NCBI RefSeq assembly: GCF_028554725.1 | Contig: NC_071669.1 | Span: 26,697,001-26,761,000, forward strand | Source of the DNA: Zeugodacus cucurbitae | Taxonomy: Eukaryota > Arthropoda > Insecta > Diptera > Tephritidae | Direction of reading: 5' to 3' | DNA length: 64,000 bases | In this document: positions 1-12,746 of the stretch, piece by piece | Position numbering within the stretch: position 1 is the stretch's first letter | Layout: every line of letters starts with the position of its first letter | Program-made: the position numbers and the translations under genes | Notes under the pieces: model-generated | Database searches by the model: none | The model's input: only the letters and a program-made list of their open reading frames with translations | What the model was told of the DNA's origin: nothing

Positions 1-768
1 TGAAAAAAGACAAAGAAAATAAATAAAAAGGTCAATTTGACAATAGTCGGTGTTTGTCGTGAAATAAATATTATTATCGAGCATTTCATATATGAACTCC
101 ACAAACACAAATAAAAAATACCCTACGAAATCTACATTATTATTATATGCTATCCTGAAAATTTTCCTTCGATCTCTCGCTCTGCGAATTGGTTATTCCA
201 AACTTCTTAATGAAACTCAAAATTGTAGTCTTATTACTAAACAGAATATTTCTTAGTTAATGGAACAAGCGTCTCGGCTCTACTTGCCAATTTAAAAATG
301 TATTAAAAACAAGTTTATTCTGATGGAGAAATCATTGAGGATTTGAAGAGTAGGCAGAAGGAAGTTGAAGAGAGAAGAGACTGAAACTAGAAATGTATGT
401 CAAGTACCATCTCACGAAGAGACTTGTGAATCTTTAGATGTTTTTTTAAGTGGTTTGAAAGACGGGATGAATCGGACGGATCCCATACACTTGAAACCCC
501 AATGAAAAAAATGTGATTACGTCAAAGTTCAATCACAAGTTATTTTCAGTCAACATTTTAAATTACATACATATATATCAAGGTATTACATAATTCACGA
601 TCGTTATAGCTCGTGTTTTATATCTAAACGACGCATGTAAAACCAATTACATAATAAAAATGTATTAATTAAAATATATTTTGATTTGCTTTGAAATCGC
701 TTATCTGGTTTTTCGATTATCCGGAATACCTCTGGTTTTATTTGATCCGGATAATCGGGATTCTACTG
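1..768 (+). mobile_element. 3' part of a degenerate pogo/Tigger-like DNA transposon
   Basis: The right end is a pogo/Tigger-style terminal repeat whose reverse complement begins CAGTAGAATCCCGATTATCC, followed by the expected TA target dinucleotide at 769-770. Upstream, around 395-510, conceptual translation in shifting frames gives a Tigger-like C-terminal signature: a His-Glu-Glu / Glu-Ser-Leu-Asp stretch, then Trp-Phe-Glu-Arg-Arg-Asp-Glu-Ser. I know this as the 'WFE..DES' region near the end of Tigger/jerky-type transposases. Frameshifts and stops show it is dead. The left part lies outside the window. The TIR is read directly; the family assignment is from memory of motifs. Confidence 0.5.
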
Positions 769-904
769 TAAGTTGATCTAGATGAAAATTAAGAAAGGTT
801 TTATTATCTGATGGACGAAGGATTTTCTCTTCAAATACAACTATTAAAAAAGTGCAGCATAGTTAAAGAATTGTTTAGTCTTAATGAGTCAAAAATTATT
901 TTAA

Positions 905-1677
905 TTGGGTGTAATTTTTTTGGGGAAGTGGGCGTGGCCCCGCCCCCTACTAAGTTTTTTATACATATTTCGCAAACCAATAGAGCTATATAAACCAAAC
1001 TTTCTGCAGTCGTTTTTTTTAGCCACTTCCTAATACAGTCCAAAAATGAAAGAAATCGGATCATAACCACGCCCACCTCCCATACAAAAGTTAGGTTGAA
1101 AATTACTAAAAGTGAAAAACGTCAGAAACACTAAATTTCACATAAGAAATGGCAGATGAAAGCTGCACTCAGATTTTTTTACAAAATGGAAAATGGGCGT
1201 GGCGTCGCTCACTTATGGGTCAAAAACCATATCTCAGGAACTACTCAACCGATTTCAATGAAACTTGGTTTGTAATAGTTTCCTTACATCTCAATAATAT
1301 GTTGTGAAAATAGGCCAAATCGCTTCACAACCACGCCTACTTCCTATATACCAGAACTTTGAAGACAATCTGAATCGTTTACTTTACAATATATAAAGTA
1401 AATACTAGTGAAGATATCGGTGAAGCACTTTGCACAAATACTATGTTAATAGTGTGGCAGCCCCATTCTAAAAATCGCCGAAATCGGACCATAGGTTTTT
1501 AAGGCCACATATATCGAACACGAGGATCTCGGTGCTTCTAACCTATTATTAGGGTTTCCAATACAATAATAATACAATATATATGAAGAATACGTGGGTC
1601 AAATTGTGTATTATATAATATTAATTAAGTTAAATAAATAGTTAAGTTAAATAAATATTAATTCCCTTCCTTACTTG
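905..1677 (-). repeat. TACTC-repeat copy A, truncated at both ends
   Basis: This is the inverse-orientation internal part of the family, running from the 'gggcgtggccccgcccc' block to the terminal 'cccttccttacttg'. It lacks the end with the gcaac/gttgc stem and has lost the TTGCGAGAGTATAAAA plus hairpin block just before its final bases. Open frames in it are short and follow the repeat, not a protein. Confidence 0.8.
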
Positions 1678-3194
1678 TTTTTTTTTTTTATTTTCGTAAA
1701 ATAAAAATAAGTGTAACTAGAAATAATTATAATTTCGTAAGTGATATAAATACTAAAAATGGTTAAAAATATATTTTGGTATAAAAGGCAGAAACTATTT
1801 ATACAATTTTGATTGACTGATACAAAATTTACCAGATAATACAAAAACTGTTGCACGTAAATATTAGGAAGTGAACAAACCAAATTTATTTTGGTTTGTC
1901 GGAGACATAAATACATCAATATATGTATGTGTTGTTTGATAAATAATAATAATAATATGCAAAATAAAGGCGGTAAGATGACACTAACCAAATGTACATA
2001 TATGCATTACATACATACATACATACAGCTGTACGCATGGGTTGATTTACGTGTTGATATAGTTTAATTCCCACAATTATTCATTAAGGTCGCCTTAATT
2101 GGGCAATTGACCGGCAACTATTTCAATCACAAATCAATTTATTAATTGCAATCAGTGGTAAAAAAATAGCACAACAAATATACACACCCAAATGTATATA
2201 CACACGTATGTATATATGAATCAAAATAAACCCATATGCGTGGATCCATTCGGTGATAATTGAAAGAACTATGGAATTTAAAAATTCTGATATGCATATA
2301 CTATGTCCATATATTTTATATGTGTGTATGTACTATATGTACTTATACGTCGATAATATTAATTTATTTGTTTCGTGCTAGTTGTCACATGTGTGAATAA
2401 GTCATAGTGGAAAGTAAACTGTGTGCATTAGTTTATATGTATATGTGTATGTATGTATGTGCAGCGCGTGACCATTATAGTTGTCGTATCGCCCTTCGAT
2501 ATATTGGGTAAACATATTTCTTAGATGTTCATATCTATTGACACCTGCTTACGTTTCTAATACCGTGTGAGCGTTCAGTACGTACGTACGCAAACTAAAT
2601 GTTATATGAAAGTATTTAGTGTGCAAAATACACTGTACATACATACATAAGTAAATGCTTGTATTATTTTATTTTTTTCTGTATGATTATATAACCAACC
2701 GACGCCAGGGGCTAACGAATAACAAAACTCAGATGGAAAACGCTTACCTAAGAACATTCACCGCCAGCAGCGAGGACAATCAGTCGCTATATTTATGCTT
2801 GCGAAATAAAAAAAATTAATATCAACACAAATATCAGACAGTCAGATTTGTATCACTGAATGTATTTAGATGGCCGCGTCATAAAGGGTTACGCAACGGA
2901 GGAATTCCGATGCCCGGCGGAACATCAGCTACGCACATGACTGAATATAATACATATATATGTACATATGAATGTACTTTTACCCGTTGTTAGCTTAATA
3001 AAAATTGCAAATTTATTGTGTTGAAAATTGCTTCATTAATCGAAACAAAAAACTTAGGTGCAGTGGGTGTGTTCTGTAAATAATGCAAACAAACTAAATA
3101 TAGCATACACATTGATTGGCGGTGTTTCCAATCAGATGCTGATAACTGTAAATAATGTGATAGAGTTAAGAAGGTAGTGACCACATATTGTTGG
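1678..3194. other. AT-rich DNA without a recognisable gene
   Basis: It holds short CATA/TATG microsatellite tracts, for example near 2010-2030 and 2440-2462. No open frame here looks coding, and no terminal repeats were found. Confidence 0.6.
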
Positions 3195-4200
3195 ATTTAA
3201 TAAGTAACACACAATTTGACTCACATGTTCGGCATATAGGTATATGGGTTATGATCCGATTTCACTCATTTTGGCGACATATTATTAGAAGAATAATATT
3301 CCCTCTGAGTTTCTTCAAAATATCTGAGAGGCTTACCTATATTTTCGCTTTAAAAATTTATTAGAAGTACTGAGGTCTTCATGTCGCTATATGGGGTCTT
3401 GACATCTTATTATCCGATTTCGACCAATTTTACAAAGACGATCCCACTCTATAAATGCAGTATTTGTGCAAAGTTTATTTCCGATATCTTCACTAGTGCT
3501 TAACTTTATGTATTCTAAAGTAAACGAATCAGATCGACTTCAAAGTTCTGGTATATGGACAATTTTCATTTCGGAGATATGATTTTTGACGCATAAGCGG
3601 GCGAAGCCACGTCCATTTCAAACTTTGTATACCAATTTGAGTGCAACTCTTCTGTACCATCTTTACCATGAAACTTAACGTTTTTAGTGCTAGGTAGGCG
3701 CGGTTATAATCCGATTTCCTTCATTTTTGGACTATATAAGGCAATGCCTGAAGAAAACGACTCCTGAGAGTTTCGTTGATATAGCTTTAGTAGTTTACGC
3801 GAAATGTACAAAAAACTTAGTAGGGGGCGGAGCAACTCCCACTTCTCCAAAAAAATTACATCCAAATATGTCCCTTCCTAGTGCGATCCTTTGTACCAAA
3901 TTTTACTTTCATAGCTTTATTTAAGGTTTAGTTATGGTTCTTTGTGTGTTTTAGGTTTTCGCCATTTTGTGGGCGTGGCAGTAGTCCAATTTTGCCTATT
4001 TTCAATACCAATCTCAGGGTGCTAAGGAATACGTGTTCCAAGTTTCATCAAGATATCTCAATTTTTACTAAAGTTATTGCTTGCTTGGACAGACGGACGG
4101 ACAGACATCCGAATTTCAACTCCCCATATCTAACTCTTTCATTTCTTGGTGACATAAAACTATAATACTCTCTTTAGCAACTTTGTTGTGAGAGTATAAA
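3195..4200 (+). repeat. TACTC-repeat copy B
   Basis: Forward-orientation copy missing its outer hairpin end. It starts in the 'cacaatttgactcacatg' block and runs through the internal GGGCGTGGC phrases to a nearly intact end at 4180-4200 (TTGTGAGAGTATAAA). Confidence 0.85.
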
Positions 4201-4221
4201 AATTTACTAATATTACCACTA

Positions 4222-4600
4222 ACATAATAGGGCCTCTGGAGTTAGAGATGAGCTATTTGCTCTTAGCAAGGTTCAGCTCGCCGTAATGAAAGAATTCCTT
4301 ACTGAACACTGCCCGGCGGGGCTATATGCCGTGAGGCTAAATATCCTGACAAATGCAAGTTGCCAAAGTTGCATGGAAGGATGGGAGATTGAGATGGCAG
4401 GTAAAACTTCGGAGAACCAGTTGAACTGCCCCGATTATAAATTAGTTGCCTGTACAAATACGTAAAGTGCTCAAAGCGTTTTGTCGTCACTTGATTGTCT
4501 CTGACATCCATTTTGAGGAGTTTGCGGTATGACAAAGGACTGGCTCTAGCTGTCCAAGTGGGATCTACTTTTGCAGATGATCAGCCCTTTAACAACGCTT
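4222..4600 (+). pseudogene. Non-LTR retrotransposon C-terminal fragment (post-RNase H cysteine motif)
   Basis: Translation around 4288-4400 gives Lys-Glu-Phe-Leu-Thr-Glu-His-Cys-Pro, then Ala-Val-Arg-Leu-Asn-Ile-Leu-Thr-Asn-Ala-Ser-Cys-Gln-Ser-Cys. This is the His-Cys / Cys-x-x-Cys motif found downstream of RNase H in I- and Jockey-group elements. The frame breaks soon after. The inverse strand of the fragment matches 46985-47480, which carries the same element in the opposite direction, so both derive from one family. Clade is not resolved. Confidence 0.55.
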
Positions 4601-4837
4601 CATACATATTCTCGACGATGTAAAATATTTCACTAAATATTCTGTAATTAAGCAAATAGAGGAAACCCTGTGTACTTATCAACGTTTGAAAGGTTTGGTA
4701 CATTTTTCTACTTTTGGTACATTTTCTAAATTGTTATAACTTCAGACTGCTCTCACCTGTACTAAACAAATTATATTGCTTGTAGTGTATTATGTATGTA
4801 TATACTAACGACAAGCCCTGAAAAGAAAACATATGTG

Positions 4838-5590
4838 TTTTTATACTCTCGCAACAAAAGTTGCTAAGAGAGTATTATAGTTTTGTTCACATAACGGTTG
4901 TTTGTAAGTCATAAAACTAAACGATTTAGATATAGGGTTATATATATCAAAATGATCAGGGTGACGAGACGAGTCAAAATCCGAATGTCTGTCTGTCCGT
5001 CTGTCCGTCCGTCCGTCCGTCCGTGCAACGGATAACTTGAGTAAAAATTGAGATATCTTGATGAAACTTGGAACACACGTTCCTTGGGACCGTGAGAGGG
5101 CTGCTTCGTCTTCAAAGTTCTGGTATATAGGAAGTAGGCGTGGTTGTGAAGCGATTTGGCCTATTTTCACAACATATCATTGGGATGTAAGGAAACTATT
5201 ACAAACCAAGTTTCATTGAAATCGGTCGAGTAGTTCCTGAGATATGGTTTTGACCCATAAGTGGGCGACGCCTCGCCCATTTTCCATTTTGTAAAAAAAT
5301 CTGAGTGCAGCTTCCATCTGCCATTTCTTATGTGAAATTTAGTTATTCTGGCGTTTTTCGTTACTGAATTAACTCACTTTTAGTAATTTTCAACCTAACC
5401 TTTGTATGGGAGGTGTGCGTGGTTATTATCCGATCCGGACAGACATTCGGATTTGAACTCCACTCTTCACCCTGATCACTTTGGTATATATAACCCTATA
5501 TCTAACTCGTTTAGTTTTGGGTTTTACACACAACCTTTATGTGAACAAAAATATAATACTCTCTAGCAACTTTGTTGCGAGAGTATAAAA
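4838..5590. repeat. TACTC-repeat copy C, a fold-back copy
   Basis: Both termini are the same end of the family in opposite directions: TTTTATACTCTCGCAAC at 4838 and its inverse finishing at 5590. The left arm (about 4838-5100) is in minus orientation. From about 5105 the sequence continues in plus orientation. The outer arms of roughly 150 bases pair with only scattered mismatches. Confidence 0.85.
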
Positions 5591-5600
5591 ATTACAGAAT

Positions 5601-6190
5601 TAGGGATGCAAACATCATGAATGTATCGATGTTTCGGTCATTAAAAAGATGTATCGAAACTTGAATTTTTGAACATTTTTAACGTATTTTAATATTAGAA
5701 TGAAAAGCTATGGGGTACAGAAGCATACATAAATGAAACTTAGTAGTTATTACGTCTTAAGTTGATACATTTTATTTACACTTAAGTGTCTGCTAATAAA
5801 TAACAGAATTTTAAATTTTTTTTCGCGTGAAAGGTGTTCTGGCTTTAGAAAACAGTCGTTCACTCGGGACTGAAGTGGCCAAAATGTGTAAATATTACGA
5901 AGCCTCGTTATACAACTCCGGAAACACACTTTTTACATCAACCCACATCTCTATTGGATATTTTATTATACTGCTCTTCAACCTTCCGTACATGTATTTG
6001 CAGATAAATTTGACAGTTTACATTTCATATTTTGGTGGGCCAAATCTTTATTATGGCTCGAAATATCAAACGAGTGTTCTGTTGACCATCGACATACTCG
6101 ATGCATCAATATTTTTAGATTCGAAACATCGATGGTTTTAGACAAAATCATCGTTGTTTCATAAACACGAATACATCATTTGCATCCCTA
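5601..6190. mobile_element. Non-autonomous hAT-like element, 590 bp
   Basis: Termini are TAGGGATGCAAAC and its inverse TTTGCATCCCTA. The flanks carry an 8-bp near-duplication, TACAGAAT at 5593-5600 and TACACAAT at 6191-6198. ATCGATG motifs lie inside both ends. The flanks join into a continuous stretch of the pogo-like MITE seen intact at 33585-33610, which gives an empty site. An internal 104-codon open frame (5827-6141) has no transposase motif that I recognise. Confidence 0.75.
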
Positions 6191-6197
6191 TACACAA

Positions 6198-6313
6198 TAC
6201 ATGTTTTAACGTATGTCCATAAAATTGTATGCAAAAAGAATAAATAAATCTGGGTATAATTCTATATCTCGAAGTCTCTCTAACTCGTAGATTTTTTGTG
6301 GATTATGGTGATT
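6198..6313 (+). repeat. Right-end remnant of the pogo-like MITE
   Basis: This matches 33600-33715, including 'ctcgaagtctctctaactcg' and 'ggattatggtgattcg'. It is the piece of a MITE left on the far side of the hAT insertion at 5601-6190; its last bases are degenerate. Confidence 0.65.
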
Positions 6314-7806
6314 CGTTAAATAAAATATCCTTTCAGATACTTCTGAGTTAGAACGCAATCAGATATAATGTAATCTGAGTGTATGTGATGACTTACTCAC
6401 TGTGCTGTGTTAGAATAATTTTATGACTTTTCTTTTGGTACTTGTGAAAACTTCGAATCGGGTATAGTATAGCTACATACTAAACAACTGTTTCGGAGCA
6501 CTTGAATAACTCGATTTTTTTTAAGTGTGGAAAACTTTTCAATAATAATTATCGAAATAGTTATTGTGTTTGCAGTTGTGAATAAATTTAAATCGACATT
6601 TTTTATCATTTCAATTTATTTCTCAAGAATAGAAATATATTAATTTTACTTTGTGCAGTTACCAAATTAAAAGTATTAGCACCTACTATTAACTTCAACT
6701 GATCGTCCATATACCAAGTCCAAGTATTATTGTGATGCGGCTCATTAATATCTTAATTAACTGCTGGGTGCGAAAGGAATTTAGCTGGTTTCGAATCGTG
6801 TAGTCAGTCAATAAGGTTGTCAATGTGAGGTTGTACGATAAATCATAATAAAAAATGATTGCTTCACTGCAATTTTAAAGACCAATTAAGCTAGAGAAAT
6901 GCTTACATCTGTATAAAAATACTAGTATGCAAAGTCTATTGACAGAACTGAATATATATACTTATAAATGTATACCCATGTGTGTAATTAATTAAATATG
7001 ACAGTAGTTAAAGGGCTATCAAATGGGAATATTAATAAAATAATTGTAAAACGCTAATGTGAGGTATATACATATACGGTGATTTTGAATTGTCTCAGCT
7101 AAAATTGCATTGAATTCCTAGTAAACCTAACAATAGTTACTTACATGATTCTTCCTTTCAAAAAAGAAGATCTGAGTGATTAAAAGGATACATTATTGAA
7201 CATAGGTGAACCTCTATCATCCACTCCTTTTTGGCTATTTAAGTTGTAGAACGTAACATAGAGTCCTTAATGAAATTCTTTTATAAGATAATTGGAATAA
7301 CATTTTATTAAGTTCATAAAATTTGTTTAATGTAATAAAGGTTATTGGGTAGGTTATTGGTAGAAAACCCCAAATTCGAGACAATTTGATATTTATTTCT
7401 TAAGTCGTTGAGATACATTAGCGATGTTTAAAGTGAAATTATTTACGCAAAAAATGTAAAAATTGGCGATTTATTTTAAGTTTCTGCTGGCAAAATGAGG
7501 TCAGAATTTTACATTTCACATATTAGTGGCAGCTCTACAGCGGCCATTGTCGTCGACAAAATTAGAAACATTTCTAATTTGGCGACAACGACAACTACAA
7601 GCCTGTTGTCACGTAGTCGTGCTGTTGTCAAAAAATCTGTGCCCATAAGAACGCGTGTATTTTAATATTAGTCAGATGTCGCTCGTCCCTTGTCGTCTTC
7701 TATGTGTTCAGCACATTACAGTGGAAGAGCACATTTTCTTCCCCAAAAGTTTTTTGTATTCCGCCGTAGTATAGATCTGTGACCATTTTTCCCGTTTCCA
7801 GTTAGT
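6314..7806. other. AT-rich DNA, no gene seen
   Basis: No coding frame or terminal repeat is visible. A 22-base perfect hairpin (10-bp arms, CA loop) lies at 7559-7580. Confidence 0.5.
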
Positions 7807-7814
7807 CGTGGTAG

Positions 7815-8543
7815 TAGGGATGTTTTTAAGACATCGATTGCCATTGATTTATCGATGTTACTTTCAGCGATGTTTTATGCCTAAGACAGACATATGGTTT
7901 CTGTACTACAATCTGTACGACAATAAAAGCTCAAGAAACCATGTTCCAGCATAGTGACGCACATATAGTATTGTACTATGTTTACATCCATCAGCTGATA
8001 CAAATGAATTCAAGCAAAATATAATTATAAATAATATATGTATATATATAATATATATAACGAAAATTGATCCTGATTTAGTTATAACTTCAAGCAATCT
8101 TAAAATATTATTTTCCATTATAATTATTATTTCTCAACATATTTTTCACATATTTTTTTGAAATTTTTTTTTTGATTTCAGTTTATTTTGAATTTAATTT
8201 ATTTTCTGTATGTCAAAATGTCAGAAAAATGATGATTGTGGCAGAAGAGATTAAAGCTTTCGGTGTGTTCAATGCAATCCATTGTAGTACATTTCACAAC
8301 ACCACAAAATTTCAATGGTTTCTAGAACTGTATTGTATTACGGAACACCATTTGCTTTCAAACAAAATTCGGAACACCGGTGATACACATATGGTTTCTG
8401 AAGCATACTACAATATGTACTAAATGTTTGTCTCAGGTATTATATTCAAATTTTACTTCACATCTTCACACATTTTCTCGTATTAACCCAAACCCAAACC
8501 AATCGAACCATCGATATTTCTTTTCACGATCTTTGCATCCCTA
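7815..8543. mobile_element. Non-autonomous hAT-like element, 729 bp, exact 8-bp target duplication
   Basis: It is bounded by TAGGGATG and CATCCCTA and flanked by a perfect duplication CGTGGTAG at 7807-7814 and 8544-8551. The ends and subterminal ATCGAT motifs match the element at 5601-6190, so both belong to one hAT-type MITE family. The inside is AT-rich and carries no transposase. Confidence 0.85.
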
Positions 8544-8551
8544 CGTGGTAG

Positions 8552-11500
8552 CCTTCGTTATGAGGTTAAATATTTATAGCATCGCCCCGTACAATGTACA
8601 ATACTAGTAATTAAACTTGAAAAACATAATATATTATTTAAAATAGGTCTCATTCTCGGCGATTACTTCATTCGTGGGGTAGGAAGCCCGAAGTATGTGA
8701 TAAATACGGAAGATATTCGGAACAATTTTGCAACATTTTTCAATGAATATAAATCATGGTGCTTTATGAACTCGCGCTACACAAACTTCTAACAGTTCTT
8801 TTGCATATCCAAATATTCATGAACGATCGAACGATCGATCGCTGAATGTTTAATGCTTCAGATATAGTATTCCTCATACTCGAAAATTCATTGACACCTC
8901 TAATTTTAATAAATAAAAATATTAACACTTAAATTGTTCATCATCCTCAGTTTCTCTAAATAAAGAATTGTATTGTCACTCAACATACAACTATAAATGT
9001 TGTAAGTTCTTTGCAAACCAAAGATATCAAAATTAAAATTCATTAATGATACATACATAGAGTAACGTTGTAAATATAAATTTTGTAATTGTTAGACTTT
9101 GGCGCCACAAATCGGAATTTTATTAAGCCTATAACCTTCCGCCAAGTGCAAATAATTTGTTGACACAATTTTTTTCGGAATCAGATGAGCAGTTCGGTAT
9201 GTCATACGGACGAAGACACAAATAAACAATAATTTTTATTAGCGAGTACACATGTGACATATACGCAATTCTGTGGAGTTATCAATCTCAATGACGACCT
9301 CTTCAATAACCCTAATTGTTCGTATCAACAAAATTTATAAACCTACTGATTGCTTTATGGCACGATGTTTTTGATTGTTTTCGAAAAGAACTTAAAATGC
9401 CTGGTATCAGTTGGCGGTGTTAAATATTCTTGAAAAATATGAAGCAACCATATTTATTTTGGAATTTATTTGTATTGATTCATTGATGCATGTACATACA
9501 TATGTATGTTTACTTGGGTTGAAATATGGACTTTGCTCTGTCTACACAATTATAATTAGAATCCTGATCTAAAAAGTCAGACCGTATGAAGCAAAACTTA
9601 GATCAGTAGCATTTGTAAATTTTGGTCTAGGTTCATTGAAACAACATTTAAATTCAAAGCACATCAGTCTATTAATTATTGATGTGAGGTAAGCCAAAAT
9701 ATATTTAGCGCTTAAAAGACTGATGCAAGTTTGTTCGAAAAGTGCAAGCTGTCTATTTTGAATTCATATTTCAGTCATAATGATTAGAAAAACGTAAAAA
9801 TGTGAAAAAACACTGATTAAAAATTTTTTAGCTTCGAAAAAAAAACAATAATCTTTATCAACAAATTATCGCGCAATTTTAAGTCTCATTAAAAATTATG
9901 TAATTACCCACTGAAATATGGTATAATGCCATTTCTAGTAACTTTTATCTGCCATCTACTGTTTTTATTCTGCAAACATTACTCTGCTAACAAACCATAA
10001 AAACTCATATAAAAGCCCAGAAGTGCTTCGAAATTTATAACTTAACTATGCTAGATTACGTTTTATAAATCAATTAGGTCCATACTAAGCATTTCGCATG
10101 AATACACAGACATATGTACATACATATATATATATATATATATAAGTTAATACTGTGGAGAACCAACATGACGATGTGTGAATTTACTTTTTTGCAAGCT
10201 GATTTTTAGCTACTATTTTTAGATGGATTATTTTGGCATTAAGGCATTTCACAAGTTATTTATTAACCAGCGCGCACTCCGGGTGGAATTTCATAATTTA
10301 TTTTATATATGAACTCATTTATTTAGATGTGAAATGAATGCGGTTTGCTCTAATGAATTCAGTGTTAATTATTTACAGCAATTTCTTTCCGGGTTTTATT
10401 GTCATTTAAACGCTTAGACCACTGCGGAAATGTGATGAGTTTCCAAAAGGCTCAAATGTCTGAACATCCTTATTGATAATTGTAAAGCTTTAAAACAATG
10501 TCACTCTCGTCTCAATATGACTCAGATTGTTGTGCTCTTGAGGTCTAACACTAGATAAATTGATGGCGCGTGAGCTCCTTTCAGACGCAGAATAGCAGCG
10601 TCATACCTATTGGAAGTGTTCTGTCAAAACCAAATCAAAGTAATTAACAAAAATAACAACAACTAACTGGTAGTTTCGTTTCAATTATTATTTTTCATTA
10701 AGATAAGAAGAAAATAATACAAATTCTATTTCAATTTCTTCATCCTTAATTCAGCGCACAAAGTATTATGCAATTGCGTTGGGAACGCGCGTATTCATAT
10801 GTACTTCAGCTGCTTGAGCATGCAGATTTTCGCTGATTGAAATATCACCTCATACGCTATCAGTAATGACTTTGGTGCAAAATAAGTAAGCTATTAAAGT
10901 GTTTCGTTTATTATAATGAATTATCAATAAATCAAGGTTTTCTTTTGTTGCCAAGCCAACAGTAATTTCACTTTCAACACTTTTAATTGCATGGTCAACG
11001 CATACATTGATAAGATTGTAAACCGATCTCTTTGTGGAAGATTGCGAATTCTTAAAAAATAAAATGGCATGTACATATGTATAACTAGTCTAACATATGA
11101 TCTATTCGCAAGATTTTAACTGATTTTTTCAAAACTGGTGACTTTCAAGTACATATGTATGTATATTGCATGTGTTTACTTACGTCAGTAATTTTTAGTT
11201 CTTTGCATAAGAATTTATAACTTTTTGTATGCCAACTTGATTAGTATGCCAAATATGGAGCACCACTTATATAATACCCATAATACGTTAACTTATGGCC
11301 CGAAACGACAAAGAAACAAATGACGTTGTGTATAGTAATGAAGATCGAAATGTATTAGCCCTCAAGTCGGCACCAACTCATATCAAACAATAAGCGGGAA
11401 ACAGACTCCATCTAACGGAATTCAATTGATCTTATTAACAAAAAATTAGCACTGAATGTAACTGACCTTTTAACAATATAAGTATATTTTTGCAAGTAAA

Positions 11501-11570
11501 ACAGTAAGCTGTATTCGGATACATTGTTACCATACAATATCTTCCTTAAGAATGGGCTCCAAAAATCTAT
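8552..11570. other. AT-rich DNA, no gene seen
   Basis: It has a (TA)n tract at about 10122-10143 and scattered CATA/TATG tracts. No open frame or repeat end that I can support. Confidence 0.5.
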
Positions 11571-12725
11571 TTTTATACTCTATTATAGTTTTGTTCACAT
11601 AACGGTTGTTTGTAGGTCATAAAACTAAACGAGTTAGATATAGGGTTATATATATCAAAATGATCAGGGTGAAAGGAGTCAAAATCCGAATGTCTGTCTG
11701 TCCGTCCGTCCGTCACGGATAACTTGAGTAAAAATTGAGATATCTTGATGAAACTTGGAACACATGTTCCTTGGGACCGTGAGAGGGTTGCTTTCATAAA
11801 TGGGCAAAATCGGACCACTACCACGTCCACAAAATGGCGAAAACCTAAAACACATAAAGTGTCATAACTAAGCCATAAACAAAGTTATAAAAGTAAAATT
11901 TGGAATAAAGGATCGCACTTTGAAGGGGCATATTTGGATGTAATTTTTTTGGGAAAGTGGGCGTGGCCCCGCTCCCAAATCGGTTATTTGTATATATCTC
12001 GCAAACCAATAAAGCTATATAAACCAAACTTTCTGCAGTCGGTTCTCTTATGTAACCCACCACACACCATGGAATTAGTTGAAATCGGATAATAACCACG
12101 CCCACCTCCCATACAAAAGTTAGGTTGAAAATGACTAAAAGTGAAAAACGTCAGAAACACTAAATTTCACATAAGAAATGGCAGATGAAAGCTGCACTCA
12201 AATTTATTTACAAAATGGAAAATGGGCGTGGCGTCGCCCACTTATGGGTCAAAAACCATATCTCAGGAACTACTAGACCGATTTTAATGAAACTTGGTTT
12301 GTAATAGTTTCCTTACATCCCAATGATATGTTGTGAAAATAGGCCAAATCGCTTCACAACCACGCCTACTTCCTATATACCAGAACTTTGAAGAAGATCT
12401 GAATCGTTTGCTTTACAATATACATATAAAGTAAGTGAAGATATCGATGCAGAACTTTGCACAAATTCTACCTTTATAGTGTGGCAGCCCCATTCTAAAA
12501 ATCGCCAAAATCGGACCATAGGTTTTCAAGGCCCCATATATCGAACAAGAGGACCTCGGTGCTTCTAACCTAATATTAGGGTTTCCAACTTTCAATGGAC
12601 TTTATACAATATATATGACGAATATGTGGGTCAAATTGTGTATTATATAATGTTAATAAAGTTAAATAAATAAATTGCGAGAGTATAAAATGTTCGGTTA
12701 CACCCGAACTTAGCCCTTCCTTACA
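11571..12725 (-). repeat. TACTC-repeat copy D, near full length
   Basis: Minus-orientation copy with both ends present. It runs from TTTTATACTC at 11571 to TTGCGAGAGTATAAAA plus the hairpin block and 'agcccttccttac' at about 12725. It is one of the best references for family length, about 1.15 kb. It faces copy E across about 20 bases. Confidence 0.9.
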
Positions 12726-12746
12726 ACTCAAAAACAACTCAAAAAC

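Noticed and set aside
4841..5170. Peptides with repeated Thr-Asp-Gly-Arg in TACTC repeats (also 11573, 13650, 26422, 35178, 45749)
   Set aside because: They are translations of a TCCG/TCTG-rich block of the repeat, occur in different frames in different copies, and show no protein features.
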